DNA of 64,000 nt from NCBI GenBank assembly GCA_902362865.1, contig CABIYE010000018.1:1-64000 (forward strand), read 5' to 3'. Made by a program: the position numbers and the translations under genes. The notes under the pieces were generated by a model that searched no databases, was not told the DNA's origin, and saw only the letters and a list, made by a program, of their open reading frames with translations. Origin of the DNA: Clostridiaceae bacterium. GTDB taxonomy: Bacteria > Bacillota > Clostridia > Lachnospirales > Lachnospiraceae. The number at the start of each line of letters is the position of its first letter. Positions within the stretch are counted from its first letter, which is position 1. Shown piece by piece: positions 1 to 8,887 of this stretch.

Positions 1-312
1 CTGAAGCGGAAACGCGTTCAGTTACATCCGGAAAGACTGATCAGCTCTTAGCGGAATGCGTGGTCAGATGAGCCGGAATTTGCATCCATAACTTCTTTCC
101 TCCCACAAATTCCGATTTCTCTATTTCTTTAACATATATTCTACTATGTTATTCTTATATTCTCAACTAGATTGTGGGAATGCGTAGCACGGAACCCTAA
201 AGGACTAGCTACGCGTCGCAATCTGCAAACATCATTATATTATGCCGTTAATCTATTTTTGGCCGTCATTTTGACGTTATAGTGATGTTATATTTTCAAG
301 GAGGTTAAATCT
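1..312. other. Gene-free left edge with an imperfect hairpin
   Basis: I see no complete gene here. Short open frames at the very start stop by about position 74 and could be the end of a plus-strand gene lying outside the window, but I cannot assign it. Bases 170-223 form an imperfect hairpin with arms TGCGTAGC (181-188) and GCTACGCG (208-215), extended by GATTG and CAATC. No T-run follows, so it is not a clear terminator. A strong ribosome site, AAGGAGG, closes the region in front of the broken Arc-type gene. Confidence 0.4.
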
Positions 313-462
313 ATGCCGACTGGCACAGTAAAATTCACATTAAGAACCGAGTTGGAACTTTTAAAAAAGTTTCATATGTCGCTGAATATAACGCCCGTTC
401 CGCTAATCGTGAACTGGAAGTGTTAATGAAAAAGCGCATTGCAGAATTTGACCGGAATATTT
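313..462 (+). pseudogene. Broken Arc-family DNA-binding protein
   Basis: An ATG behind a strong AAGGAGG site opens a frame that begins MPTGTVKFTLRTELELLKKF and then runs into a stop at 424-426. The neighbouring frame continues as VAEYNARSANRELEVLMKKR, which is the typical second half of the small ribbon-helix-helix (Arc-like) repressors common in Clostridia. Joining the two needs one extra base near 377-380, so a one-base deletion has split the gene. The C-terminus also degenerates after about position 462. A normal member is about 50-60 residues and binds DNA as a dimer. This copy is probably not functional unless the shift is a sequencing error. Confidence 0.65.
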
Positions 463-481
463 TTATCCCGGTTTTTAACAG

Positions 482-519
482 AAAAAAATCCCCTGCACGG
501 CATCAACCACACAGAGGAC
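482..519 (-). terminator. Terminator of rubredoxin gene
   Basis: On the minus strand an 8-bp stem (GTCCTCTG with CAGGGGAT, two G-T pairs) is followed by seven T residues. It lies just downstream of the rubredoxin stop codon. Confidence 0.65.
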
Positions 520-545
520 TTCTATTTTCTCCTATAATCAGAAAA

Positions 546-701
546 TTACTCTTCTACAAACTGGTCTTTTCCAACAGAGCACAATGGACACTCAAAATCT
601 TCCGGTACATCCTCCCATTTGGTTCCCGGAGCAATCCCTCCGTCAGGATATCCGGCTTCTTCGTCATATACCCATCCGCAAACTTCACATACATATTTCA
701 T
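546..701 (-). CDS. Rubredoxin
   Basis: A 51-residue small electron carrier that holds one iron in four cysteines. Both CxxC loops are present: CEVCG at residues 5-9 and CPLCS at 38-42. The conserved core GYPDGGIAPGTKWEDVP between them is typical of classical rubredoxins. The length matches the family (50-54 residues). The start is supported by AAAGGAG nine bases upstream, and a promoter and a terminator bracket the gene, so it is probably transcribed alone. In anaerobes such proteins usually feed electrons to oxygen or peroxide detoxification; the specific partner cannot be seen here. Confidence 0.93.
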   Translation of the reverse strand: MKYVCEVCGWVYDEEAGYPDGGIAPGTKWEDVPEDFECPLCSVGKDQFVEE

Positions 702-738
702 AATCAAATTCTCCTTTCATGCTTACTGTACTGGAGTC

Positions 739-767
739 ATTATAATTCAATACACTCCAAAAAACAA
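739..767 (-). promoter_or_regulatory. Promoter of rubredoxin gene
   Basis: On the minus strand TTGTTT (762-767) and a perfect TATAAT (739-744) are separated by 17 bases, 38 bases upstream of the rubredoxin ATG. The -10 matches the sigma-A consensus; the -35 is weak. Confidence 0.6.
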
Positions 768-775
768 GTTTTTAT

Positions 776-1678
776 TTACTTTACAATTCCTACCATGTCG
801 GCAACTGTCTCAAAACCATATTTTTTCATATAGGCTTCAATCCCGTCTACGATTTTCGCAGTCACGGCCGGGTCATGAAAATTCGCCGTTCCTACGGACA
901 CAGCGCTTGCTCCTGCAAGGAGCATTTCTATCGCGTCTTCTGAACTTGCAATTCCTCCCATACCAATAACCGGAACTTTCACGGCATTCGCCGCCTGATA
1001 TACCATGCGGACCGCAATCGGATGAATCGCCGGGCCGGACACACCTCCGGTTTTATTTGCCAGGGAAAATGTCCTTCTGTTAATATCAATCTTCATTCCC
1101 GTCAATGTGTTAATTAAGGATACCGCATCGGCTCCTCCTGCTTCCACAGCTCTTGCCATCTCCGCAATATCTGTTACATTGGGACTCAGTTTCATAATAA
1201 CAGGCTGCTTCGCGTATTTCTTCACTGCCTTTGTGATATCTTCCGCTGCTTTCGGATTCTGCCCAAAGGCAATGCCGCCTTCCTTTACATTCGGACAGGA
1301 AATATTAATCTCCAGCATGTCCACGTCTTCATCTGCAAGCCGTTCTACCACTTCACAGTAGTCTTCCGTAGATCTGCCGCACACATTTACGATAATTTTG
1401 GTATCATACTGTCTCAGGAACGGAATATCCCGCTTACAAAACAGGTCAATTCCAGGATTCTGAAGTCCGATGGCGTTCATCATGCCGCCATAAGTCTCCG
1501 CAACCCTCGGGGTCGGATTTCCCTCCCACGGGACATTGGCAACCCCTTTTGTCGTCACTGCTCCCAGCTTGTTAAGATCAACAAACTCCGCAAATTCTTC
1601 CCCGGAACCAAAGGTTCCCGATGCCACCGTTACCGGATTCTTCCATTCTACTCCCGCGATGTTTACTTTCATATTCAT
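776..1678 (-). CDS. pyrD: Dihydroorotate dehydrogenase B, catalytic subunit
   Basis: A 300-residue FMN enzyme that oxidises dihydroorotate to orotate in pyrimidine synthesis. Type 1B (NAD-dependent) is indicated by its partner PyrK immediately upstream and by the motif NISCPNVKEGG, whose cysteine is the catalytic base in this class. The N-terminus KNPVTVASGTFGSGEEF is the usual opening of the TIM barrel, and GMGGIASSEDA near residue 240 is the phosphate-binding end. The ATG overlaps the pyrK stop (ATGA), so the two are translationally coupled. It is the last gene of the pyrC-F-K-D operon. Confidence 0.96.
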   Translation of the reverse strand: MNMKVNIAGVEWKNPVTVASGTFGSGEEFAEFVDLNKLGAVTTKGVANVPWEGNPTPRVAETYGGMMNAIGLQNPGIDLFCKRDIPFLRQYDTKIIVNVCGRSTEDYCEVVERLADEDVDMLEINISCPNVKEGGIAFGQNPKAAEDITKAVKKYAKQPVIMKLSPNVTDIAEMARAVEAGGADAVSLINTLTGMKIDINRRTFSLANKTGGVSGPAIHPIAVRMVYQAANAVKVPVIGMGGIASSEDAIEMLLAGASAVSVGTANFHDPAVTAKIVDGIEAYMKKYGFETVADMVGIVK

Positions 1679-2460
1679 TAGATTTCCACCTCCGTAGACA
1701 AGAATACCGGACCATCCTTACAGATTCTCTTATTCTTTACATTGCTGTGATGATCTTTTTCCTTTGACTGACACACACATCCCAGACAGGCACCGATTCC
1801 GCATGCCATCCGCTCTTCCAGTGAAATATAACACTCGATCCCTTTTTCTTCGGCGTACGTTTTAATCGCCCGAAGCATAGGTGTCGGGCCACAGGCATAG
1901 ATGATATCCGCCTCCAGTCCGTTTTCCCGGATGGCATCCATAACATTACCCTTCGTTCCCACGCTTCCGTCTTCTGTGGAAATATAAAGCTCTCCATTCT
2001 GTTCAAATTCTTCTCTCAAAAATGTATGCGCATCCCGATACCCTGCTACAATCTGTTTTTTTCTGCATTGCACCTGCTTTGCCAGCTCCAGAATAGGCGG
2101 AATGCCAATGCCGCCGCCCATGAGAAAGACATTTTTGCCTTCCGCTTTCTCTAACGGGAATCCATTTCCCAATGGTCCGATAATCGAAAGCGTATCCCCG
2201 GACTGCATTCTGGAAAACTGCTCTGTGCCGGTATTCTCACCTGTCACACGGTATACCACACGAAGCCGCCCCTTCACACTGTCAATTTCACAGATGCTGA
2301 TAGGTCTCGGAAGCAGCTTGCTCCCGTCATTTGTGTACATAGAGATAAACTGCCCCGGTTTCGCCGTATGAGAGGCTTCGGTCTTAAGCCACATACTGAA
2401 AATCCCGTCTGCCAGCATCACCTGAGAGATGATTTCAGCCTGTTCCTTCCTTCTATCCAT
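1678..2460 (-). CDS. pyrK: Dihydroorotate dehydrogenase B, electron transfer subunit
   Basis: A 260-residue FAD/[2Fe-2S] ferredoxin-reductase-type subunit that passes electrons from PyrD to NAD. Visible features in order are an FAD-binding barrel with the RPISIC motif (about residues 52-57), a nucleotide-binding fold with GGGIGIPP near residue 115, and the C-terminal cysteine cluster CGIGACLGCVC that holds the iron-sulfur centre. It lies two bases downstream of pyrF and overlaps pyrD, as expected for subunits made in equal amounts. Confidence 0.96.
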   Translation of the reverse strand: MDRRKEQAEIISQVMLADGIFSMWLKTEASHTAKPGQFISMYTNDGSKLLPRPISICEIDSVKGRLRVVYRVTGENTGTEQFSRMQSGDTLSIIGPLGNGFPLEKAEGKNVFLMGGGIGIPPILELAKQVQCRKKQIVAGYRDAHTFLREEFEQNGELYISTEDGSVGTKGNVMDAIRENGLEADIIYACGPTPMLRAIKTYAEEKGIECYISLEERMACGIGACLGCVCQSKEKDHHSNVKNKRICKDGPVFLSTEVEI

Positions 2461-2462
2461 TT

Positions 2463-3398
2463 CTACTCCTTCCGGCTACCATTCAGCGCGCCTTCAATGT
2501 CTGCCACCATATCTTCCACGGCCGCCCTGGACGCATCTCCAAAGGCTTCTTCGCCATATTTTGCATATTTTTCCTGCTTATATGCAGCAATAATTCCACG
2601 GGAAGAATTGACAATTGCACCAAGTCCATCCTCATTGAAGAAATGTACCAGGTCTTTTCCTTTGCCGCCCTGTGCGCCGTAGCCCGGCACTAGGATATAG
2701 GTCTTCGGCATAATCTTGCGAAGAGCTTTTCCCATCTCCGGGTAAGTCGCCCCCACCACGGCTCCAATATAACTATATTCGTCGCCCATACAGTCCGCAC
2801 CCCATGCTGCAACCTTCTCGCCTACCAGCTCATAGAGCGGCCTGCCATCTATCAGCTGATCCTGAAATTCTCCACTGGAAGGATTCGAAGTTTTTACCAA
2901 GATAAATAATCCCTTTTTCTCCTCCTTGCAGACATCAATAAACGGATTCACTCCATCAGAACCAAGATAAGGATTCACCGTCGCAAAGTCCTCGTCAAAC
3001 GGTACATAGGACTTACTTCCCACTTGTACTCTTCCCAGATGCCCCGCCGCATAGGCTGCAGAAGTAGAGCCAATATCGCCCCTCTTAATATCTCCGATGA
3101 CTACCAGCCCTTTCTCTTTGCAATAATCTACCGTCTTCTTAAATGCCGTAAGCCCCGGAATTCCAAATTGCTCATACATAGCGATCTGCGGCTTTACTGC
3201 CGGAATCAAATCATAAGTCTTATCTACAATTTCCTTATTAAACTGCCAAATTGCCTCCGCAGCTCCTTCTAAGGTCTCCCCGTATTCTGCAAATGCCTTC
3301 TCCTGCACATGCTTCGGAATGTAATTCAGCATCGGGTCGAGCCCTACCACGATAGGCGCTCCCGTCTTCTTAATATTTTCTACCAGTTTATTAATCAA
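2463..3398 (-). CDS. pyrF: Orotidine 5'-phosphate decarboxylase
   Basis: Converts OMP to UMP, the last step of UMP synthesis. At about 311 residues it belongs to the longer group-2 family. The catalytic region GLVVIGDIKRGDIGSTSAAY (Asp/Lys/Asp) and the phosphate loop VPGYGAQGGKGKD are both present. I place the start at the TTG (LINKLVENIKK) because GGAGG sits eight bases before it. The frame is open further upstream, but that part lies inside pyrC and has no ribosome site. It overlaps the end of pyrC by eight bases, so translation is probably coupled. Confidence 0.93.
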   Translation of the reverse strand: MINKLVENIKKTGAPIVVGLDPMLNYIPKHVQEKAFAEYGETLEGAAEAIWQFNKEIVDKTYDLIPAVKPQIAMYEQFGIPGLTAFKKTVDYCKEKGLVVIGDIKRGDIGSTSAAYAAGHLGRVQVGSKSYVPFDEDFATVNPYLGSDGVNPFIDVCKEEKKGLFILVKTSNPSSGEFQDQLIDGRPLYELVGEKVAAWGADCMGDEYSYIGAVVGATYPEMGKALRKIMPKTYILVPGYGAQGGKGKDLVHFFNEDGLGAIVNSSRGIIAAYKQEKYAKYGEEAFGDASRAAVEDMVADIEGALNGSRKE

Positions 3399-4683
3399 TG
3401 ACTTTTCCTCCTTCGTACACGATTTTACCACCCACAATGGTACAATTTACATCGCCTTTTACCTTTCGTCCGTCAAACGGAGTATTCTTCCCCTTTGAAA
3501 CAAAAGTCTCTTTCCTGATGATATATTCCTTTGACGGATCAAAAATCACAACATCTGCAATCATCCCCTCGGACACAGAGCCTTTCTCTGCAAGTCCCAG
3601 AATCCTTGCCGGATTATAGCTCATCTTCTCTGCCATCTGCATAGGCGTCAGAATCCCCGGCTCCACAAGCTCTGTATAAGTCAGCGCTGCGGACGTCTCC
3701 AATCCCACAATTCCAAACGGCGCCATCTTCATGGTCCGGTTCTTCTCTGCGGAGCCGTGCGGCGCATGATCCGTAGAGATTACATCCATGATATCATTCT
3801 TAAGCCCTTCCCGCAGAGCCTCCACATCCTCTCTGCTACGCAAAGGAGGATTCATCTTAAAATTGCCGTCATCTTCCTTGATATCTTCATCGGTCAGAAT
3901 GAAATGATGCGGGCATACTTCTCCGGTCACAGGAAGCCCTTCTTCCTTAGCAAGTGCAATCATCTTCACACTATCCTTCGTAGAGCAATGGCAGAGATGA
4001 AGCTGCACTCCCGTCTCCTTCGCAAGCAGAATATCCCGCGCTGCAATCACATCTTCCACTGCATTGGAAATTCCCTTCATCCCCAGCTTCTTAGCCTGAG
4101 CGCCTGCGTTCATAACGCCGCCCTCCACCATAGTAATATCTTCACAATGGGCAAATACCGCAATTCCCGCTTCTTTCGCAATCTGCATCGCTCTGCGGTA
4201 CAGGGAGGCGTTCATCACTGACTTTCCATCCTCGCTGATTGCATGGCAGCCCTCCGCAGCCATCCCCCGGATATCGGCAAGTTCCTTTCCTTCCTGGCCG
4301 ATAGTAACAGCGCCGATCTGAATCACATTTGTCAAAGATTCTACTCTCGCCCTCCGGTGTATCATCGCCACTTTCACACTGTTGTCCGTTACCGGTTTCG
4401 TATTCGGCATGGCACAAACGGTCGTCACACCGCCTTTAACCGCCGCCCGTCCTCCGGTTGTCAGCGTCTCTTTATATTCCAGTCCCGGATCTCGAAAATG
4501 CACATGCAGATCAATAAATCCCGGCATAACGTAACAGCCGGAAGCATCAATCACTTTATCTGCCGGAACCGTAATATTTTCTTCCGTCTTCGTAATTCTG
4601 TCTCCGTCAATCAACACATCACAGATTCCGTTCCTTCTTGTCTTCGGATCCAGGACATGTCCGTTTTTAATCAGAATCGTCAT
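3391..4683 (-). CDS. pyrC: Dihydroorotase
   Basis: A 430-residue amidohydrolase that cyclises carbamoyl-aspartate to dihydroorotate. The metal site is visible: PGFIDLHVHFRDPGLEYKE (HxH) near residue 55, further histidines in HLCHCSTKDS and CPHHFILTD, and the late aspartate in ISTDHAPH. The layout is that of the class I bacterial enzymes. It is the first gene of the pyrimidine operon and has a promoter about 75 bases upstream. carA, carB, pyrB and pyrE are not in this window. Confidence 0.96.
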   Translation of the reverse strand: MTILIKNGHVLDPKTRRNGICDVLIDGDRITKTEENITVPADKVIDASGCYVMPGFIDLHVHFRDPGLEYKETLTTGGRAAVKGGVTTVCAMPNTKPVTDNSVKVAMIHRRARVESLTNVIQIGAVTIGQEGKELADIRGMAAEGCHAISEDGKSVMNASLYRRAMQIAKEAGIAVFAHCEDITMVEGGVMNAGAQAKKLGMKGISNAVEDVIAARDILLAKETGVQLHLCHCSTKDSVKMIALAKEEGLPVTGEVCPHHFILTDEDIKEDDGNFKMNPPLRSREDVEALREGLKNDIMDVISTDHAPHGSAEKNRTMKMAPFGIVGLETSAALTYTELVEPGILTPMQMAEKMSYNPARILGLAEKGSVSEGMIADVVIFDPSKEYIIRKETFVSKGKNTPFDGRKVKGDVNCTIVGGKIVYEGGKVID

Positions 4684-4722
4684 AGAATTAAGTCCTTTCT
4701 GTTAATTAGCGTTTTTGCTATT

Positions 4723-4788
4723 GCAGCCCGCGGCTGCATGCCTTGAACACCTGATTTTATTTTAACATATACCAATACTTGTTGACAA
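4723..4788 (-). promoter_or_regulatory. Promoter and leader hairpin of the pyr operon
   Basis: On the minus strand TTGTCA (4783-4788) and TAAAAT (4759-4764) are 18 bases apart. The leader contains a GC-rich palindrome, GCAGCC-CGC-GGCTGC (4723-4737), 40 bases before the pyrC ATG. I do not see a PyrR-type binding loop or a full attenuator, so any regulatory role for the hairpin is a guess. Confidence 0.5.
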
Positions 4789-4789
4789 G

Positions 4790-4815
4790 AAAAGAGATTG
4801 CGCCACAGCACAATC
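4790..4815 (-). terminator. Terminator after ctpA
   Basis: On the minus strand GATTGTGC-TGTG-GCGCAATC (8-bp stem, one G-T pair, 4-base loop) is followed by TCTTTT. It separates the cell-wall operon from the pyr operon. Confidence 0.75.
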
Positions 4816-4837
4816 CCCTTCAAAATCAGCAGGCTCC

Positions 4838-6028
4838 CTACTGACAAACCACCTCTATCGCTTTATCAAGCTGGTTGTCTGCCTCCGGGTTCGCCTCGTC
4901 ATATTCATATTCCACTTCCACATCGGGGGTAATCCCTTCCCCGTTAATATTCCGGCCATTCGGAGTAAAATATTCCGCAATCGTAAGTTTCAGGCTCGTT
5001 CCGTCTTTCAGGTCAAAAATCTGCTGAACTACGCCCTTGCCATAAGACTGCGTGCCGACAATCTGTCCGGTTCCATAATCCTGCACGGCTCCGGCGAAAA
5101 TCTCTGATGCGCTGGCACTGTATCCATTCATCATAACAACCAGCGGTTTCGTAAACTGATTCTCTTCGTCCGAAGTAAATTCATTTTTCTCACCATTCTT
5201 ATCTTCCGTATAAACAATCGTTCCTTCCGGAAGCATCAGATCCAGAATATCACACACCGTAACCAGATTACCTCCCGGATTACTTCTCAAATCCACAATC
5301 AACGACTGCATGCCGTTCGCTTCCAGATCTTCCAATGCAGTTTTATACTGCTCATAGGTCACAGAATCAAATTCGGAAATCCGGATATACCCCACTCCAT
5401 TCTCCTTCATCTCGTGGGACACCGTCTGCGCCTCAATCGTCCTTCTCACAGCCGTCACCGTCACCTCTTCCGCATTGTCTCCACGCAGCACGGTAAGCTC
5501 AACCTCTGTACCTTCTTCACCTTTTATCTTCCGTACAACCTCCGTAAGATCCAGCCCGGACAGTTCTTCGCCGTCAACCTTATATAAAATGTCTCCATCC
5601 TTTATGCCCGCTTCCTGAGCCGGAGAATCCTCATATACCTGTAAAACCGTAATGATCTCTGTGTCTTTGTCCTGACTGACAACAAATCCCACTCCCTGGT
5701 ATTCTCCGGAAGTTGTCTCATTCATCTCCCTCGTCTCTTCCTCGTCATAATAGACGGAATAAGGATCTTCCAGACCATCTATATATCCTTTATAAATACC
5801 TTCCGTCAATTTCTCTTCATCAATGTCTTCAATAAAATACTCATCGATGAGCGCTTTCAGATATTGAAGCTTCGTCTCTGCCTCGGCCGTATTATCCGCA
5901 CTCTGTCCGGCGCTTTGCGCTTCCTGTCTTTTATCTGCTATAATCCCGCAGGAGACAAGCCCCACTATTAACAATGCAGTAAGGGCGCCGCAAAGCGCCC
6001 CCTTTAAAAATCCACTTTTCTGCTTCAT
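4838..6028 (-). CDS. C-terminal processing protease, S41 family (CtpA-like)
   Basis: About 396 residues. An N-terminal membrane anchor (GALCGALTALLIVGLVSCGII) is followed by a PDZ domain (GVGFVVSQDK...SPAQEAGIKDGD) and an S41 protease domain. The catalytic serine is in NGYSASASEIFAG and the lysine in GTQSYGKGVVQQ, as in CtpA/Prc enzymes. The protein should act outside the membrane and trim exported proteins. It follows the M23 hydrolase and FtsEX, so it may process the cell-wall hydrolysis machinery. The exact start is uncertain because no strong ribosome site stands before either nearby ATG; I chose MKQKSGF. Confidence 0.9.
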   Translation of the reverse strand: MKQKSGFLKGALCGALTALLIVGLVSCGIIADKRQEAQSAGQSADNTAEAETKLQYLKALIDEYFIEDIDEEKLTEGIYKGYIDGLEDPYSVYYDEEETREMNETTSGEYQGVGFVVSQDKDTEIITVLQVYEDSPAQEAGIKDGDILYKVDGEELSGLDLTEVVRKIKGEEGTEVELTVLRGDNAEEVTVTAVRRTIEAQTVSHEMKENGVGYIRISEFDSVTYEQYKTALEDLEANGMQSLIVDLRSNPGGNLVTVCDILDLMLPEGTIVYTEDKNGEKNEFTSDEENQFTKPLVVMMNGYSASASEIFAGAVQDYGTGQIVGTQSYGKGVVQQIFDLKDGTSLKLTIAEYFTPNGRNINGEGITPDVEVEYEYDEANPEADNQLDKAIEVVCQ

Positions 6029-6048
6029 TATGATTTCCATCCCATATT

Positions 6049-7245
6049 CTACAAATAATTACGGGGATCTACCGGCACCCCATTCACATGTACTTCAAAA
6101 TGCAGATGCGGACCTGTGGATGCCCCTGTCGAACCAACTGCAGCAATATTCTCTCCTTGGCTCACAGACTGTCCCTGCGCCACATAAATTGCACTGCAGT
6201 GCTGATACAGCGTAGCAAGCCCATCCCCGTGATTAATCACCAGATAATTGCCGCGGGCGCTGTTATATCCGACAGTTGTCACCGTTCCGGATGCCGCCGC
6301 GTAAATCGGTGATCCGGATGCCGCTGCATAGTCTCTTCCTTTGTGGTTCGTGCTTCCGATTCCTCCCGGTGATGAACGTCCGCCAAATTCACTGCTTATG
6401 TATGCCGATGGGCACGGGTTACTCAAAACCCCGCTGCCCGCTGAAGGCGTATAAGACTCTCCTTTTCCTGTTGAAACACCGGATGCGGAAGATGAACTGC
6501 CGCTGCCATTGCTACTACTGCCGCTGTTCTTCGCCGCCTCGGCCGCCGCTGCTGCCGCTGCCGCAGCCGCTGCTGCTTCCTGCTGCTTTCTCGCCGCCTC
6601 AGCCGCTGCCTGTTCCAGCTCCTGTAAAATCCGGGCATTCTCCCCAATCTGTGCTTCCAGGCTGCTGATCTCAATATTCTTATCCTGAAGCATAGCAGAA
6701 ACGCTGTTCTGTTTCTCAATCAGCTGGTTCTGCAGATCTTCAAGCTCCACTCTTTCCTGCTCCAGAACTGCCTGCTGCTGCCTGATGCTCTCCACAATCT
6801 CCTGGAACCGTGTCAGCATATCTCTGTCATACTCAGAAATCTGTGTAATGTACTCTGCATTATTAAGAAAATCTCCGATACTCTTCGATTCAAATAGAAT
6901 CTCAATAAACTGTGTATTTCCATTCTCATACATATATTTGATGCGCTTTTTCATGCTTTCATACTGGTTATTCGCATCAATCTGAGCATACATCAGCTCA
7001 TCCTCTTTTTCCACAATCTCGTCCTGTTTCGTCTCAATATCCGACTGTGTCTGCTGCATTTCCGAAAGAACGGTATTCAATTGTTCAGAAAGCTGGTTGG
7101 CATCTTCCTGCGCCTGACTCTTTTGCGATTCCAGCTCATTTGCCTTCTGCTGTCTCTCTTCAATACTGTCTGCCCTGACCGGCATAACTGTTCCAAGTGC
7201 CAGTGTTCCCGCCAGAAGCACACTTAATAATCTTCTCCCACGCAT
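6049..7245 (-). CDS. Secreted coiled-coil M23 peptidoglycan hydrolase/activator
   Basis: A 398-residue exported protein. It has a signal peptide (RRLLSVLLAGTLALGTVMPVRADS) and about 190 residues of coiled coil very rich in Q and E. A linker with a run of more than ten alanines and a Ser/Gly stretch follows. The C-terminal M23 LytM domain has its zinc ligands visible in NHKGRDYA and GPHLHFEV, so it looks catalytically intact. Architecture and position directly downstream of ftsEX match the CwlO/PcsB/EnvC type of cell-wall hydrolase controlled by FtsEX through its coiled coil. Expected role: opening septal or side-wall peptidoglycan during growth. Confidence 0.92.
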   Translation of the reverse strand: MRGRRLLSVLLAGTLALGTVMPVRADSIEERQQKANELESQKSQAQEDANQLSEQLNTVLSEMQQTQSDIETKQDEIVEKEDELMYAQIDANNQYESMKKRIKYMYENGNTQFIEILFESKSIGDFLNNAEYITQISEYDRDMLTRFQEIVESIRQQQAVLEQERVELEDLQNQLIEKQNSVSAMLQDKNIEISSLEAQIGENARILQELEQAAAEAARKQQEAAAAAAAAAAAAEAAKNSGSSSNGSGSSSSASGVSTGKGESYTPSAGSGVLSNPCPSAYISSEFGGRSSPGGIGSTNHKGRDYAAASGSPIYAAASGTVTTVGYNSARGNYLVINHGDGLATLYQHCSAIYVAQGQSVSQGENIAAVGSTGASTGPHLHFEVHVNGVPVDPRNYL

Positions 7246-7286
7246 CTTAATATTTCTCCCTTATTAAACCTGTCTGCAATTCTTAA

Positions 7287-8195
7287 CTACACTCTTAAAT
7301 GTTTTCTGATCGTTACAAGACTTCCAAGAAAGCCTATGCCAACTCCCAGTGCCAGCCCTACCGGAAGCAAAGTGCGGTAAACTTGTGTAACCGGCAGAAA
7401 TTCTACAATATTGCTCAACAGGCTGAATCTCGTCATTACATATGTAACCGCCTTGCCATACAGAAAATACAGCAAAATCAATGGAATTACTGCTCCGATC
7501 AGGCCAATTACAATTCCTTCAATCACAAACGGCGCCCGGACAAAACCATCTGTCGCGCCAATGTATTTCATAATTGCTATCTCTTCGTGTCTTACCGTCA
7601 CGCCCATCGTAACCGTATTGCTGATAAGGAACACAGACACAACAAGCAGAATGATAATAATTGCAACCGACACATAACCAATCAGCCGATTCACGCTGGT
7701 AAGCGTCTTTGCAACCACATCGGACTTATTCACCTTTCGTACGCCTTCCAGACCCTCGGCAAATGCAACAACATCCTTCTGCTTCTCCACGTCATCCATA
7801 TAGACTTCATAATTGTCAGATGTCTGCAGCGGATTATCATCCTTAAATCCTTCTGCCAGCTCTTTTGCCTCGCCAAAATAGTCATCCTGGAAAGATTCCC
7901 ATGCATCATCAGCAGATACATAATTCACTTCCCGCACGCCATCATACGCCTTCAGCTCTTCTCCTATATTATCAATCTCACTCTGCGTCGCATTTTCATC
8001 AAAAAACACAGTAATTGCGACGCCTTCTTCCGCCTTTTTCACAATATAGTTAAAGTTTGTCACAATTGCGAAAAACAGCCCAAACAGGAAAATACATGCC
8101 GCCATCGTAGCAATAGACGCAAAGGAAAACATCTTATTCCTTCCAATGTTCTTAAATCCCTGTCTTGTTGAATATCCAATTGTTCTAATTTTCAT
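7287..8195 (-). CDS. ftsX: Cell-division ABC transporter permease FtsX
   Basis: About 302 residues with one N-terminal membrane helix (MFSFASIATMAACIFLFGLFFAIV), an extracellular domain of about 120 residues, and three C-terminal helices, the standard FtsX layout. The chosen ATG (MKIRTIGYSTRQG) has AAGGTGGG about eight bases upstream and overlaps the end of ftsE by 11 bases, so the two are coupled. FtsX does not move a substrate. It passes ATP-driven changes from FtsE to an external hydrolase, here probably the M23 protein encoded next. Confidence 0.95.
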   Translation of the reverse strand: MKIRTIGYSTRQGFKNIGRNKMFSFASIATMAACIFLFGLFFAIVTNFNYIVKKAEEGVAITVFFDENATQSEIDNIGEELKAYDGVREVNYVSADDAWESFQDDYFGEAKELAEGFKDDNPLQTSDNYEVYMDDVEKQKDVVAFAEGLEGVRKVNKSDVVAKTLTSVNRLIGYVSVAIIIILLVVSVFLISNTVTMGVTVRHEEIAIMKYIGATDGFVRAPFVIEGIVIGLIGAVIPLILLYFLYGKAVTYVMTRFSLLSNIVEFLPVTQVYRTLLPVGLALGVGIGFLGSLVTIRKHLRV

Positions 8196-8871
8196 GATTA
8201 TACCCACCTTTTTGCTCGTCGCTGACAATGACCCCCTTATTCATTGTAACAACTCGTTTTTGCATCGCGTTGACAATTTCCTGATTATGTGTAACAACCA
8301 GAACGGTCGTTCCACGCTCATTCGCTTCCTCCAATAACTTCATAATCTCCCATGAATTTGTCGGATCCAGGTTACCTGTCGGCTCATCGGCTAAAAGGAT
8401 CGCCGGTTCATTCACAATCGCCCTTGCAATCGCCACACGCTGCTGCTCACCGCCGGACAGCTCCTGTGGAAAGGACTTATATTTCTGCGCCAGGCCCACA
8501 AGGGACAGCGCTGCCGGAACCTTCTGCTTAATCACACGTACCGGCTGTTCCACAACACGCTGGGCAAATGCTATGTTGTCATATATGTTTCTATCTTTTA
8601 AAAGTCTGAAATCCTGATATACAACACCAAGACATCTCCGATACTTTGGAATCTTCCTATGCCGTAATCTTCCCAGGTTCTGACCATTTACCACAATCGT
8701 TCCGGAAGTAGGCTCCAGCTCCTTCATGAGCAGACGGATCAGCGTCGATTTTCCGGAACCACTGTCTCCTACAATAAAAACGAATTCGCCCTGATCGATC
8801 TTCAAATTGACCCCGTTCAGGGCGGCAACCCCTTTTGAGTATTCTTTGGTAACTTCTGTTAATTCAATCAT
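8185..8871 (-). CDS. ftsE: Cell-division ABC ATPase FtsE
   Basis: A 228-residue ABC ATPase with Walker A GDSGSGKST, signature LSGGEQQRVAIARAI and Walker B ILLADEPTGNLD, a string typical of FtsE and of the related LolD/MacB group. The start MIELTEVTKEYSKG is standard. Pairing and overlap with ftsX decide the assignment. It works on the inner face of the membrane as the energy source for FtsX. Confidence 0.95.
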   Translation of the reverse strand: MIELTEVTKEYSKGVAALNGVNLKIDQGEFVFIVGDSGSGKSTLIRLLMKELEPTSGTIVVNGQNLGRLRHRKIPKYRRCLGVVYQDFRLLKDRNIYDNIAFAQRVVEQPVRVIKQKVPAALSLVGLAQKYKSFPQELSGGEQQRVAIARAIVNEPAILLADEPTGNLDPTNSWEIMKLLEEANERGTTVLVVTHNQEIVNAMQKRVVTMNKGVIVSDEQKGGYNHEN

Positions 8872-8887
8872 ATTCTCCTCCTGATTA

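Noticed and set aside
4684..4837. PyrR-controlled attenuator before pyrC
   Set aside because: One GC palindrome is present but no PyrR-binding loop, anti-terminator or terminator pair could be made.
7299..8171. A 290-codon plus-strand frame opposite ftsX
   Set aside because: It lies wholly over a clear ftsX gene, has no ribosome site, and its product is Cys/His/Asn-rich without any motif.
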